A stretch of 64,000 bases of DNA from Metallyticus violacea (lineage: Eukaryota > Arthropoda > Insecta > Mantodea > Metallyticidae): assembly GCA_030762175.1 (NCBI GenBank), contig CM060834.1:26708001-26772000 (forward strand), given 5' to 3'. This document shows positions 44,708 to 56,509 of this stretch, piece by piece. Both the position numbers and the translations under genes were made by a program. The notes under the pieces are model-generated. The model was not told where the DNA came from, searched no databases, and saw nothing but the letters and a program-made list of their open reading frames with translations. Position 1 is the stretch's first letter; each line of letters opens with the position of its first letter.

Positions 44708-45007
44708 TCGGTCCAGGTGGTGTAGTGGTAACCATACTTGCCTCCTAAACCCAAAGTCGCGAATTCAAACCCGGCCAGGACCTATGGATTTTTTTCGGAC
44801 ATAAAAATCTCAAGTATGGCTTCCTTCGGAAGGGAAATAAAGCCGTGGGCCCCGTGTCGTACATTTACGGCACGAAAAAAAAAAAAAACTCAAGCCTGAT
44901 AAAAGAGGCCTCTGAGCAAAATTTGTCGACCGTTTCACACCTTGAATAGAATGGGACGCTGGTGACCTGAGATGTTAACTCGCGTCCATGAATAAATCAA
45001 ATAAAAA
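44708..45007 (+). mobile_element. Family A tRNA-derived SINE, full length
   Basis: Best-preserved head of the family: GGTCCAGGTGGTGTAGTGG (A box), CCATACTTGCCTCCTAAACC, and AATTCAAACCCGGCCAGGAC at the B box and acceptor side. The outer seven bases of the tRNA-like part can pair. The body, an A13 interruption at about 44874-44887, and the tail GTCCATGAATAAATCAAATA follow. No clear target duplication. Confidence 0.93.
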
Positions 45008-45094
45008 ATAGCAAAATTTAATCAAATGAATGTCTCTATTAAATGAATGTTATGAAAAAAGCTAGGTAAGAAGCCATGATAAAATTGTTTAAGG

Positions 45095-45370
45095 TAATGA
45101 CATTTCCAGATTGTTTATATGGAAGTGAAACGTGGACCACGATAAAAAGAGATAAAGCCAGACTAAAGCTACGGAAATGAGGTTTCTAAGAAAATCAGCA
45201 GGATATATGTAGTTTAATGGTTAGGGAAAGTAATATGACTATAAGAAAAAGGCTAGGTGCTGACTGCCTGTGGAGAAAATAGATGAATATGGAAACTGCT
45301 ACTTAGAACATGGACAATGTATGAAAAACGACCACGTCCTAAAACAAATAATGGAATTTAGACGAGAGCA
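45095..45370 (+). mobile_element. LINE reverse-transcriptase C-terminal fragment
   Basis: The plus strand reads LYGSETWTTIKRDKARLKLR at about 45117-45176, then ENQQDI, and MTIRKRLGADCLWRK. LYGSE.WT is a typical block just downstream of the reverse-transcriptase fingers/thumb in RTE/jockey-like insect LINEs. The 37.3-kb fragment holds the block that precedes it, so both could come from one family. Stops interrupt the frame. Confidence 0.65.
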
Positions 45371-47944
45371 TAAAGAAGTACATATGTGTCATCCAAAGAT
45401 GCGCTGCCGAGACTGAATTTTGAGACATTAAAGGCCTAATAGGTTACAACATTTTCTCACAGTACATCTTCCCGTTTCTATCTATTAGTTACACAAATGC
45501 ATAAACTAAGGATGTTCAGACATATGAAGATCCATTCGTTTCAAATCTGTCGTCCCAGCAGCCCATGCAATGAATCCGTCTCAGCAATTTACCTTTAAAA
45601 GTGGTCAACCAAATGAAGGATATAAGGGAAAAACAATCGACGTCTACTTAGATTTTTTATAAAATTATCATTTGTAGTTTAAAAATTCAGTTCAATGTTT
45701 CTAGAGAGAGTATTTATCACATCAGCTAGGTAATATAAATTAACAATCGCAAAGCTTAAGGAAGCGGTCATAATGTGAGAGATATGCTGTACTCAGCTTC
45801 AAGATCATAGAAAATTGGATTGGGTTGAGTGTTTGTTAATCTAAAGATGGATAAGTCATGTCACAGAAACCATATTTTTTTCTCGTGAACAAGACAAAAC
45901 GGAAAATCTAAGATATACGATTGAAAGTGTATAGAAAGTACTTCCTAATGAAGCCACCAGATGTATAAGCGAGCAGAACTGCGTGTCTTAGCACGCTTCG
46001 AATTCCAGTTAGTGAGCGACAGTGGTCAGGAATGGAGGTCACGAAGAGCTAATAACGTCCATATGTGAAATTAATGTTTATTTCATCTTAAATTAAATTT
46101 TGAAAAATCTAAGATTATACCTAAAAGGATTATAGGCTCACATGCAGCAGATGGCATTCAACGCCTTTCCCATCATGATGATGAACTGTCGATATGTTTG
46201 GAGATGACTTCGAAGGCTGTGCAGCAAGTCCATTAAAGAAAATACATGCGGCAATCCGAGGTCTAATCACCGAGCGGCTGAACTATGTATCGGGACCTTT
46301 AAACTGCTCTTGCTGTATTTTCAGGCTGCTTCATACATTTAAATAAAAAAATATTGTATTAGTTGAACTCTGTATGCATCTTAATGCTGTTTGTTATTTG
46401 TAGAAGTTTTTTTCCATAGTGTCGTGGATCTCAACCAAGCTTATGAAACGCGCGCTCTGTATCCCTTGCGGAATCATTCATGAAACAAAGTCCAAACAAA
46501 TGGACGGCACCATGCATGGTATTTTCTTTTTTTCCTTGAATTTTTCTCTCAGATGTAAAGGAGCTAATTAAGTAAGTTAATGTATCTACAACTCTGGAAT
46601 AATTTGCACCATGATTTATTTGTTGTACTTAACTTCTGGAACTATTACGTGTCAAGAGGTATTAAATCAGCCTCCAAAATATGTAATAGGATGTAAAATC
46701 CTTTGTTACAGGCTCTTTTCTTCTTCTTCTACTTATTCTTCACAATAGATTTTGACAAAATTTCCCCTTCTTTACATTCAAAATTTGACAAACAAAACGT
46801 CAATTTTTCTGGAATACAGGTATTAATATTTGGAACTTCCAAAAGGTAACTGTGCAGTATCGTTATCTTGCTGAAGACTTGAATAATTCATTACTGTACA
46901 CAAAACACCCGTTACTGGACACTCTGTCTTAAACGCTCAAGTGTTTCTAGAAACCAGAGAGAAACGCCACTGCCGCCTTTGGCTACCGGTTGTGTGCCTC
47001 GAGTCATTAGCGATCATGTCGGTGGCTGCGGAGGTCAAGGCAGACCGGTGGCCTCCTCCTGATCACAGATTACTCATAAATTAGAAACCTGTCATGTGCC
47101 AATCACCTACGAGTTTGTCTGCCCGTTTAACAACATGTCCCCAATTAAGGGAAACAAAACACTGCTAGATGGTTGCCATGCAAGGTGCTGCTTTTTTGAT
47201 CGAGGCCTTGAAAGCTATTGTTCTCAATCATGACATGGAAATGTTAGCCTTTTAAGGAGGGGCAAAGGAGAAAATTAGAAGCTCTGCAGTTTTTATGATA
47301 AAAGTTTTAAATTCTTACAGCGTATACGACACGCGATTAAAAAGAAGAATTTCAAACACAATTTTCACTGTATTCCCAGTAACTTGGAAAACAAAATTTA
47401 TATTCATTTATTATATATGTATAGGCAGTGACTGAAAGTAACTAAGTTCATATTAGGAATTCTTCCTAATTAATATATAAGTTTATGGAGAAACTGAAGC
47501 ATTTCGGATTTCAGAAATAACATTTAGAAGCAACCAAATTATAATTGCGGTGCTTGAAGCAATAAGTTTTATAAAAATTTACATAATAACCGAATAATAA
47601 AAAGGAATATATAAATTGTTCATATAAAGTTTAATGACTTCAAGAAAAGATTTGATAATGTATGAAATACTAACATTACACAATTACAATAGAAACAGTG
47701 TAAAACATGTTATCTCCTACACATGATGGTTAAATAAAGCAATGTAACACTTCACCATGTTTGTTAACAAATAAAACATTCATGGTCAAATTGACGAGTA
47801 GATTGAGAGCTTGATACTCAGTACAAGTGTCCGTTAAGTCATGGGTCAGATTTGAATAGTCGCACAAAAGCAACGAAATAAGATATGTATGTAAAGCCTT
47901 CATAAAAAATCTCCACAAATTTGCACACCTGTTCAGTGTAGTTC
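45371..47944. other. Spacer of 2.6 kb, almost nothing recognised
   Basis: The only shared sequence is a short motif at about 45695-45735 also found at 41.9 kb. A broken frame at about 45848-45900 (RWISHVTE) might be a further LINE scrap. A moderately G+C-rich patch lies at about 46965-47060. No gene is supported. Confidence 0.4.
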
Positions 47945-48320
47945 AGTTCAATAAGACTTCCGTTTGTTGCCCTACACACATCTAAACGATCTTATAATTC
48001 ATTGCACACACGGCTAAGGACTTCAAGTGTAACAGAGTGAATAGCGTCTCTGATTCTCTCTTTTAAATAGTCAATGTCGTTAATACGAACACTGTACACA
48101 CGTGGCTTGATATAGCCCCACAAGTAAAAGTCTAAAGGCTTCAGGTCCGGCAATCGTGGTGGCCAAGCCTTCCATCTACCCCTTCCTAACCACCTTTGGG
48201 GAAATGTATCCAGACACTCGCGAACAATGTTGGCGTAGCGTGCAGGAGCACCATCTTGTTGAAAAATGACACCTTTGCCTTCATCTTGAATTTGTAGCAC
48301 TGCATATAACGGGACGGCAT
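47945..48320 (-). mobile_element. IS630/Tc1-mariner-type transposase fragment
   Basis: The minus frame 48300-47992 reads VIFQQDGAPARYANIVRE (second catalytic Asp), then FPQRWLGRGRWKAWPPRLPD and LDFYLWGYIKPRVYS (third Asp), followed by a helical C-terminus. After an in-frame stop the text DRLDVCRATNGSLIEL continues the family's end. By my count 40 residues separate the two Asp residues, wider than the 34 of classical mariners. The N-terminal part and inverted repeats are not seen. Confidence 0.8.
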
Positions 48321-48679
48321 GGTAGATTACTACCGTGCGATCAGTGATGCTTTCCCCTGCGATATGGGATTTTTCCTATGAGCGAGACCCCAATCATTTG
48401 TCGCACCATGGAAGATGTAGAAGTCTGCTTGCTTACTTATTGACTTTGCTGACTGTCGCACTCGTAGTGCAGCTGTTCCCGGGAGTGTTCGATTCTTAAT
48501 TGGATAAAGTGTATTATGCCTCGCGTGTTTACAACGGCACAGCATGTCTTCATGTAAGATTCATATGTGTTAACTCAGTGGTGAAGGATCTTAGGACCAT
48601 TTTTTTAGCATACAGTTAATTCTGTTTTTTATGTGAATATCATACTAACTCTTTTTTCAGATAATTAACCGACAAGAAG
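48321..48679. other. Spacer, nothing recognised
   Basis: The minus frame 48330-48545 does not continue the transposase and has no known motif. Confidence 0.4.
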
Positions 48680-48920
48680 CGTGATCATGCATTTTCAACA
48701 GGACTCTACCACTGCTCACACTGCGAATAATTCCATAAGAGCAATTTCAATGTGTTTCCACAAGTCAAAGTTATTAGTAGAGATTTATGGTCACCTCGGT
48801 CCCCCAATTTAGCAGTCTGCGATTATTATATCTTGGCGTAAACGCCATTTAAAAGACGAACTCGCACACCATAAAAGAACTCAAAAGATAATATTCGACA
48901 GGAAATTGTCCGAAAATGAA
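48680..48920 (+). mobile_element. Second IS630-type transposase fragment
   Basis: The plus strand reads FQQDSTTAHTANNSIRAI (second catalytic Asp) at about 48695-48748. In a shifted frame PNLAVCDYYILA follows at about 48803-48840, holding the third Asp in the family's SPDL..CD.FLWG block, then KRHLKDELAHH. It differs from the minus-strand fragment to its left and is a separate insertion. Confidence 0.7.
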
Positions 48921-48969
48921 CTACAGCGAGTGATTGAGGTCCATCGATGTTAACTGAAGACGCTCATGC

Positions 48970-49870
48970 GGCCAAAATCAACGAATTATGAAATTCGACA
49001 TTTGACCTCCGAAAAATTGCCGAAGATATTTCTGTGGGATTGTGTCATGAAATGACAGAAAAACCTGGGGTAAGTTTACCGCTTGGCTGTTGATACAAGT
49101 TCAGAAAGACAACCGTGTCGCAATCTGTCAGGGGCTCTTGGATTGGTGAATGCAACTTTTATGGATCAATGAATTTTTTCGGGCGTAAAAATTGTAAGTG
49201 TGGGTTTCTGCGGAAGGGAAGTAAAATCATGGATTTCGTGTCGTAGATTTGCGGCACGTAGAAGAACCTCACGCTTTAAAGAAGAGGCCTCTGAACAGCC
49301 ATTTCGTGCAGAAATGTTAAAGAACGTCTGTAAATAAACCAAATAAATAATAAAGAGACGAAACTCTAGAGATCACCAAGAAGATGAAGAAAGTGCTCCT
49401 TAGGTCATGTCAAAGTGTTGTTAACGGTTTTCTTCGACATTCATGGTGGTGTTAATCACGAATTTCTGCTGGAGGGTCAAACTTTGAGTCACTGGAGTTG
49501 ATGTGCTCAAACATCTTCGAGAAAAAATGAGAAGAAAGAGCTGGGGGAGAGAGAAATTCATGGTACCTGCAACATTGTTTTTTTTTTATGTAACTTGTGC
49601 ACAAAAATCAAGATAACCATTCTTCCTCATCCTCCATACTCTCCTCACTTAGCACTTGATGACTACTTTTATTTCCAAAGCTAAATTCTATTAAGAAAGG
49701 AAAAAGATTCGACATACTTGAGGATATAAAACACAATTCGCAGATAGGACCTCGCGCAAACCCGAAAAAGTTGTATCAGGATTGTTTGCAAAATGCCCTT
49801 GGGAGAGCTGTATCAATAGACGGGGAGGATACTTTGAGAAATTCAAAGCTCAGTAAATTGCACGTAACTG
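48970..49870 (+). mobile_element. Decayed mariner transposon interrupted by a SINE
   Basis: Left part: DLRKIAEDISVGLCHEMTEK (helix-turn-helix 2), then in another frame LIQVQKDNRVAICQGLLDW up to about 49158. After the SINE come VLKHLREKMRRK (about 49508-49545), FMVPATLF, LHTLLT..LDDYF (third-site region near 49640-49670) and RANPKKLYQDCLQNALGRAV followed by SIDGEDTLRNSK. Order and spacing fit a mariner transposase that lost its first catalytic block around the SINE. Frameshifts and stops are frequent. Confidence 0.78.
49160..49352 (+). mobile_element. Family A SINE, 5'-truncated, nested in a mariner
   Basis: It starts at TTTTTTCGGGCGTAAAAATT, lacks the whole tRNA head, and continues through CGGAAGGGAAGTAAA and GAAGAGGCCTCTGAAC. 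After an internal deletion it reaches the tail ATGTTAAAGAACGTCTGTAA. Mariner coding text is recognisable on both sides. Confidence 0.88.
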
Positions 49871-51289
49871 CTAAATTTAAAAACATAAAAGTTGTTTTTT
49901 TTTAAACAGGTTTCATATACATTCAGTGAAAATAGTCTGAAATTAAATGTAATGCTGTATCTAATCATTTTTGTTTTATCATTGGCAACTTATTATACAT
50001 CCTCATCACTCATTCTGAAAGCATTAGCCAGCTAGCATATCCACTGAAGTACTGGCCGTTATCAGCGTTGTTTATTAATAATTATAAGTCGGGTAGCACA
50101 CACAACATCTAGTCAGACCTAAAATATAATGATCCTGGCTTAAAACAGCAAAGATTTACATTTATCTGCCTCATAAATTCATACACTAACTTCTCTAGCA
50201 AGGCAAGAAATGGAAATGAAATATTACACTTATTTGCATGTTTGTAAGCATAAACTCAGCTCAACTTAATAGCTAAGTTTATTTATATTACACCGAAAAC
50301 ATGGCATTAAATCTTAGAAAGCTGGTGGTAAAATTTCTGCAATAAGGATTTCTCCTAAGTGATTGAGAAATCGATTATCTGGCAACTATAGAAGGTTTAT
50401 CATCCATTCACTGCGTCCAAAACGTCGGTTACAATTCCAGTTTCCTTGTGTTCTTGCCACTGGACTTTTTAACCCTTTCAGAATCTGTACAAGGTTAGCC
50501 CCGAGTTGTGACAACACATTGCACCCTTCTGTTGCCGCCCTTTGTAGTCGCGGCACGTTTACTCAATGGTGGCAGCGCACAAACAGTGTTCTGTGTTGAC
50601 ATAGACTTCCGCTCTCTCTTCTGTCTGGTACAACCAGTTCTCAACTCTTGTCACGGAACCCAAGTTTTCAGTTCATTTTTACCCTTAGCTATATTATTAG
50701 TAACATTTACTTGCCGTAGTATTTATTTATTTACTATCGATTGGCTCATAATTTGCCACAAATTCATAGGGAGTCAATTTTTATGACCAGGGATGGTGCA
50801 TTCTTATGTGCTACAACACAACATTTATTTTGCTCAAGTAATTTTTTTTCTTAATTTTTATGGTTCAGTATTTATCATTTCTACTTTTGAAAGTTGGTGC
50901 TACTGTTCAGCACCTACGCTGTGGCCTTGGGGTGTATCAGTTTGCTCCACAGTACAAGAGCAAGCTTGCGCGAATTTAAAAATTATCATCTGATTGACTT
51001 GTTTCAAGAAAAACGTGGGGCATATAAAACCATCGATATTGTTAATGATCACGAAAATTGGTGCTTGTATCTTATGGTTATGCCTAAAAATTAACATAAC
51101 AATTAAAGGCTTCCAAATGTTGGAGCTGCAATCTCGTATTCGATAATAATCGATAGTCTATTTCTATCTACCGAGACCCACTACATTTGCCAGACTCCAA
51201 TGTAGATGTCGATAATAGGCAAAATGGTGGAATATGTAATCCGTGTGTTAATTACATCATTTTATTAATTTGTAGTTTTCTGATTTGTT
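49871..51289. other. Spacer, nothing recognised
   Basis: Overlapping plus frames at 50363-50599, 50508-50786, 50793-50993 and 50894-51094 show no motif. 50400-50620 is slightly richer in G+C. No repeat match. Confidence 0.4.
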
Positions 51290-52212
51290 GCATTGGTGTA
51301 TAGTTGGAAGTAAAGCAACACTTAGTAAATCAACAGTAGCACATTACTTCTATTTAATATTAAGTTAATATTGTTTGCGAAATCATACCAGGAATTTGTT
51401 TAATAAAAAGTGTTAGTACCACATGCATTGCTCTTCTATGTCTTTATTATGGCAATGCAGACATTTTCATATTTCTTAAATAACTTAATTAAAGGAGTAG
51501 TGGATAAAGAATATACATCCTGCAAATTTTGAAGTTAATGATAAAAATGTTGTGGATATTAAACGTATCGTACCAAACTTCTGTTTAGGGCATTTTCCCA
51601 GCAAATTGCTCTAATCTACCATCATATATGACGGCGTGGGTTAGTAAAAAAAGGAAGGTTCAGGAAAAATGCAGCGGGATTTGGATCGAGATAAAGTTTT
51701 ACTGAGCCTGGTGTTATAACATTGTATGCAAGTAAGGTTATGTTGAATCGGTCGTGTTACTGCTATTAACACATGGGTTTGTTTGTTTTATTGCACTTAC
51801 CTGGTTTATTACAATAGTTTATAGTTGGAAGTAAATCAACAGTAGCATATTAGTTTTTATTAAGTTAATATTGATTTAGTGAAATCTCCCCCAGGAACTT
51901 GAGTAATAGAGAGAGATTGGTACAAGGGTTGCTCTTGTATGTCTTAATTATGGCAGTGCACTGCTTATCTTATTTACATTTCCTAAATAGCAGTGATTAA
52001 AGGTGTAGATAAAGAGTTACACCGTGCATGTTTTGAAGTTAATGATGAAAGTGTAGTGTGTATTAAACATTTCTTATTATATTTCAGGTTAGGAAGGACA
52101 TTTTCTTTGTGCAATTTTCCTTAATCAACTATCTTATGTGATAAGGGTTAGAAATAAAGGAAAGATCCGGAAGAACGTAAGAAGCGGGTTTTGGAATGAG
52201 ATAAGAGTTTCT
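51290..52212. repeat. Old tandem duplication, unit about 0.5 kb
   Basis: Units at about 51290-51705 and 51820-52212 share ATAGTTGGAAGTAAA, AATCAACAGTAGCA, TTAAGTTAATATTG, GCTCTTnTATGTCTT, TTTTGAAGTTAATGATrAAA and GyGGGwTTTGGA..GAGATAA in the same order. One short frame (FEVNDE in unit two, FEVNDK in unit one) is kept in both, but stops lie close by. The divergence shows an old event. The second unit ends where a mariner tail begins. Confidence 0.8.
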
Positions 52213-52400
52213 ATAAATTCAGCTCAGTTGACAATATCTCAGTCCGAGTACCTTAGTGCTTTTGACATGTGGTTGCATCGTCTACAACTCTGTGTGGAGA
52301 GAAATGGAGTACTTTGAAGGATTGTGAGAATAAATCTTCGAATTCAGTCCTTAGCTTGGACATTTAGGTGACACTTGCAAAACTTCATGAATTCCCTTCG
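52213..52400 (+). mobile_element. Mariner 3' fragment, same family as 12.4 kb
   Basis: The plus strand reads INSAQLTISQSEYLSAFD then MWLHRLQLCVERNG. It closely parallels NSALLTISQPEYRIGFD and LHSLQPCAEKEG of the minus-strand copy at 12.6 kb. The DNA AAGTCCTTAGCTTGGAC and GACACTTGCAAAACTT is also common to both. Only the C-terminal end is left. Confidence 0.82.
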
Positions 52401-53939
52401 TATGCAAAGTTCCTTTACAGTAAAATCAGTGATGGTGTGTAATAGAGCAGTTCATTATAGTTATAATAATATTAACAATATAAATAGAAAGCACTTGGAT
52501 GTTTCTGCCCTGTGTTAGGTAATAATGCTGAACCAGCCACTTGATATGAAACTCGAGGCAATAATAAGTCTGAAATTTGCTTTTTGTTAAAGAACATTTG
52601 ATTAAAACCCAGTTTTATGCGTTGTTTCAAATATTTAAATATATTTCAAGAAGTGTATGTGGGTAAAATATAAATTATAAGCTGAACTTAGCACATTCAA
52701 AAATTTGAACGTTACCACATGTAAAACGTTTTATTTATAAGGTAAAATAGCTCAGGTGCTAGCGTCAAACCTGTGACCCTCAATTACATAGTCAGGCTGA
52801 TTAACTACATCAGCTAGGCAAGCAGCATGCCTAGGAATACCAGTGTAGTACTGGATGCTGTCAGTTTAGTCCAGAGAGATTTACAAATTACTTTGCAATC
52901 ATTTCTGGCTGTTCACGAAGACGGCGTCCGGAAACCTAATGAGCCGACTGACTTCTCAGGATTTATAGCCCGCTACTACTACTGCTATTTTATTTCCCAA
53001 GACAAAGTTTCGCTCAGGCAGAAATAAACTACGTGGAATAGTTGCAAACACACGGTCTAACTTTGAAACAATACTGACAAGAACTTATTGTAAACCGTGG
53101 GGAAGCGGGTGAAAGTTCACACAATGGGGATGCTCCGGTTGACAAATCGATCAGAACATTCTCCGCGAAATGCGGCGTTTTTGTTCACGTGCGCCTAAAT
53201 AACGAACAAAGCCTTTACAATGCTACATAACATACATTTAATGCGGGCTTGAAGTAAATGGACGTGGTTGAATATTTTTTAAGAGAACAAAGAGTAGATT
53301 TCTTTCCTTGATTGTTTATTTTTATGTTTTGTTAGAAAGTGTTACGTCCTTAGAGGGTAAAAGTACAAGGTAGACAGCATTGTGCAGCGTGTTTCGAAAA
53401 GCAACTTTACTCTTTTTGCAGTATGAATTATTGAATTTTACTTACAAGTTGGATATATATAAATTTACACTGCCAACTAATCTATGGATTTTATCAGTAC
53501 CAACAAAGAAAACTATGGTTCTCTCATACCTCAACCATCCGATTGTATATATGGTAAGTAACCTCTATCATAAAAAAAAAGGAATATTTTGATATCCTCC
53601 TGCTCCTTCTTTATGCTTCTCATCCACTTTTCCCTTACTTTTTCCTAAGATTCTATCTTGTTGATTTTCTCTACTCTCTTATTTGATAACCTTTTTATTG
53701 CCACTATATCTTTCTGTAGATTGTCCCATTTACCATCCCAAATACTATCCCGCTACCATTTTACCACTCCACATTCTACAGGATGAGCAATTCTTGACGC
53801 AACCGCGGGACTGGCCGGTAGTGCTATGTCGGCATATATTTCCCTTCCGCGTGGCTTCAGTGTGAGTTGAAATCTTGTACAAGATAACATTTTCAATCAT
53901 TGTAAATCTTTTCATTATGTTAGTGCCCCCCTCTTTTTT
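52401..53939. other. Spacer with one weak tRNA-like patch
   Basis: At 52741-52826 the minus strand has CACAGGTTTGACGCTAG and CTAGCTGATGTAGTTAATC, which could be a decayed B and A box pair, but both are poor. Short frames at 52827-53027, 53380-53592 and 53683-53865 have no motif. Confidence 0.35.
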
Positions 53940-54494
53940 CCCTTTCAACAATAAGGCCAATACATTTTTTTTTGGAAACAGAATCATATTTCGAGCAGTC
54001 TTACTGAAAAACATTATGCCCAAAGTAATTTGAACTGAGTGGAGGGATACCCTCCGATAATCAAATTCAAAGATTTTTTGCTTCGATCTTTTGCTGCATT
54101 TCTCGCTAGAGATGCTTGTCCATTTCGGCCTCATAAGAAAACTGTTAGCCTTTTATCTCCTGTAAGCTATAGTTCATCAGAAAGCATTTGCGATCAGAGG
54201 TGCAAGAAATTGTACCTTTCCCTTTCAACAATAAGGCCAATACATTTTTTTTGGAAACAGAATCATATTTCGAGCAGTCTTACTGAAAAACATTATGCCC
54301 AAGGTAATTTGAACTGAGTGGAGGGATACCCTCCGATAATCAAATTCAAAGATTTTTTGCTTCGATCTTTTGCTGCATTTCTCGCTAGACATGCTTGTCC
54401 ATTTCGGCCTCATAAGAAAACTGTTAGCCTTTTATCTCCTGTAAGCTATAGTTCATCAGAAAGCATTTGCGATCAGAGGTGCAAGAAATTGTAC
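53940..54494. repeat. Recent 280-bp tandem duplication
   Basis: Unit one is 53940-54215 and unit two 54220-54494. I find two substitutions (AAAGTAATTTG/AAGGTAATTTG and TAGAGATGC/TAGACATGC) and one base in a T-run over about 275 bp. Frames on both strands (for example the 129-codon minus frame 53745-54134) repeat with the unit and show no motif I recognise. Confidence 0.95.
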
Positions 54495-55658
54495 TGCCTA
54501 ATCTATTTATTTTAATTCGCCCTATTTTAGGAATATGTGAAAATTTAAATGTTTTAGTTTTATTTACAATGCTTGGTAGATTTTACTTTTTCGTCTATGA
54601 TTAATATAATGCCTGATCCAGCTAGTCTTAGACGGAGAGAATATTATAAGCGGGAACCAAATTAGAAAGATGTAACATACTTGACATTTGCTGGCGAACG
54701 AAAACAAAGTCGTCCTAATGTGAACGCAGCTTTACTCAATGCCATTGACGTTTCCCAAAATGTGACTTCCTCTACAAATAAGGATATCAATCTGTTAGCA
54801 ATTGATCAGTAATTAAGATATTTCGCAATCAGAATAGTTTAAATAGTATTTGTCACATTTTTTATAGAATAGTGCGAATGGGGCTCGATATTATATTCTT
54901 TTTAATTAACCTCGTGTATTGATCCATCTGTCTTAAGCAGTTTAATATTTTGTCACCAGTATTTAATTCCTACACTTGTCTAGAGACCAAAAATTAAACA
55001 TTTTTAATGTATTGTAACATAACCTGTTGCTATATTCTGTGTATGTTATTTTCCCTAAATAATAAGAATTATCGTCAACAAATTCAGGGGCAACAAGCCG
55101 AACTCCCATATCTTCTTGTTTCTACTATTGCTGCATAAGAAACGAACTCGATTATCTACCCGTAGCTGTAGTAAATGACGGCACGAACTGCTGGTTGAAA
55201 GAGTTCTATAGTGCAGTCAACAGATGGCGGCAGCTGTTCTATGCACTGCAGAATAATTCGTATTATCCATTCATGCCGAGGTTATGACTGGCCAGTTGAA
55301 CAGAGAAATGTACTTGACATTAACGCTGGATTGAAGACTCGTTTGTTCATTTGCTTCATTTTAAATGGATTAAAGCAGTTGCTTCCATAATCTTGTGCTT
55401 GTAATTCATCTTGTTTATTTCATCTGTATTAATTGCGTATTGCGTGATTTATTTTTGTTTTCTCTGTTGCTTTCAGGTTATGTTTCTAATTGCTCGTTTA
55501 TGTAATAAACAACTATAGTACATATCTGAAGGTATCGTTTACTGGTTATTTTTTCAAATACGCGTGTATGCACAGGACAAGAATGTCCAGAAATAAATTT
55601 CATAAGAAATTAATATAAGTACTGGAAAAAATATATATATATTGGCACAGACCAGTGG
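54495..55658. other. AT-rich spacer, nothing recognised
   Basis: A short (AT)n run lies at about 55630-55641. No frame or shared repeat is seen. Confidence 0.45.
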
Positions 55659-56509
55659 CGGTTGTTGGCCCCCTAGAAGCGTGGGCCTGGGGCATAATTA
55701 CATGATACGCAAATGATGTGGGGAAAGGTCTCTTTTATCAAGACTTATACTCCTGGATATTCTCTCATAACTGCAGCGCCATCGTGCGTTTGTGCTTTAA
55801 ACTTCTGGTTTATATGGAGTGAAAGTACGCCGTAAGCCTTCTGCAGTCAATTCAGAAACAGCAACGAATTTCATGAACCACGGTCAAAACAAAAAATGAA
55901 TTTTTCTAATTATATTTCTTTTCTAATTTCATTCCTATAGATGTTTTCTCACTTTACATGCTGTCAGCCGAGATGTTTTTCCAAACCATAATAAAAAAAC
56001 TTTAATTTAATGCTGTCTTATTAAATTACTCATATAGCTTTCGGTTCATGAGGTCCAAATACCCTTTCACTTACAACTTAACAGTTAAACCTAAAAGCTA
56101 AATTAGAGTCTTCTTTATTTATTGCCACAAATCAGATGCGCTTTTTTTTTTGTGTGTGTGTGTGTAACTTAACAGTTAATACTATGAAAGACAACATTCC
56201 CTGACCAATAGTGAAGAACCCACTCAATTTTAAACTAATTACGAAAACAACACCTTGTCAGTTATGGGGGTATTAGCATCTGGTTCCTAAGAAATGAAAC
56301 AATACTGATATGGGCATTCCCGCTGGCCCACAATGACGCAGAAATAAACAGGAGAAAGCCTAACCCATCTTGGAGGAAGACAAATAAAAGATCTTGTAAA
56401 TCTTTGCTGGCCCATGAAGGTAAAAGTTTAAAGCGTAAAATTTTCCGGGTTGGCCCATGAACTGCCCTCGCTAACGGGGGACCCGCATGCTACCGCTACT
56501 ACAGGAGAG
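55659..56509. mobile_element. Possible hAT-like non-autonomous element
   Basis: The left end CAGTGGCGGTTGTTGGCCCC has a hAT-like terminus. The inverse of the right end, TAGTAGCGGTAGCATGCGGG followed by CCCCC, is a weaker match. Three copies of TGGCCCA occur near the right end. The 8-bp flanks do not match well, so no target duplication is shown. No transposase frame exists. The (GT)n run at about 56151-56165 lies inside. Confidence 0.35.

Noticed and set aside
53745..54413. Repeated frames (129 and 62 codons, minus) as a duplicated gene
   Set aside because: Frames on both strands repeat with the 280-bp tandem unit; there is no known domain, and an indel in the T-run changes the frame between units.
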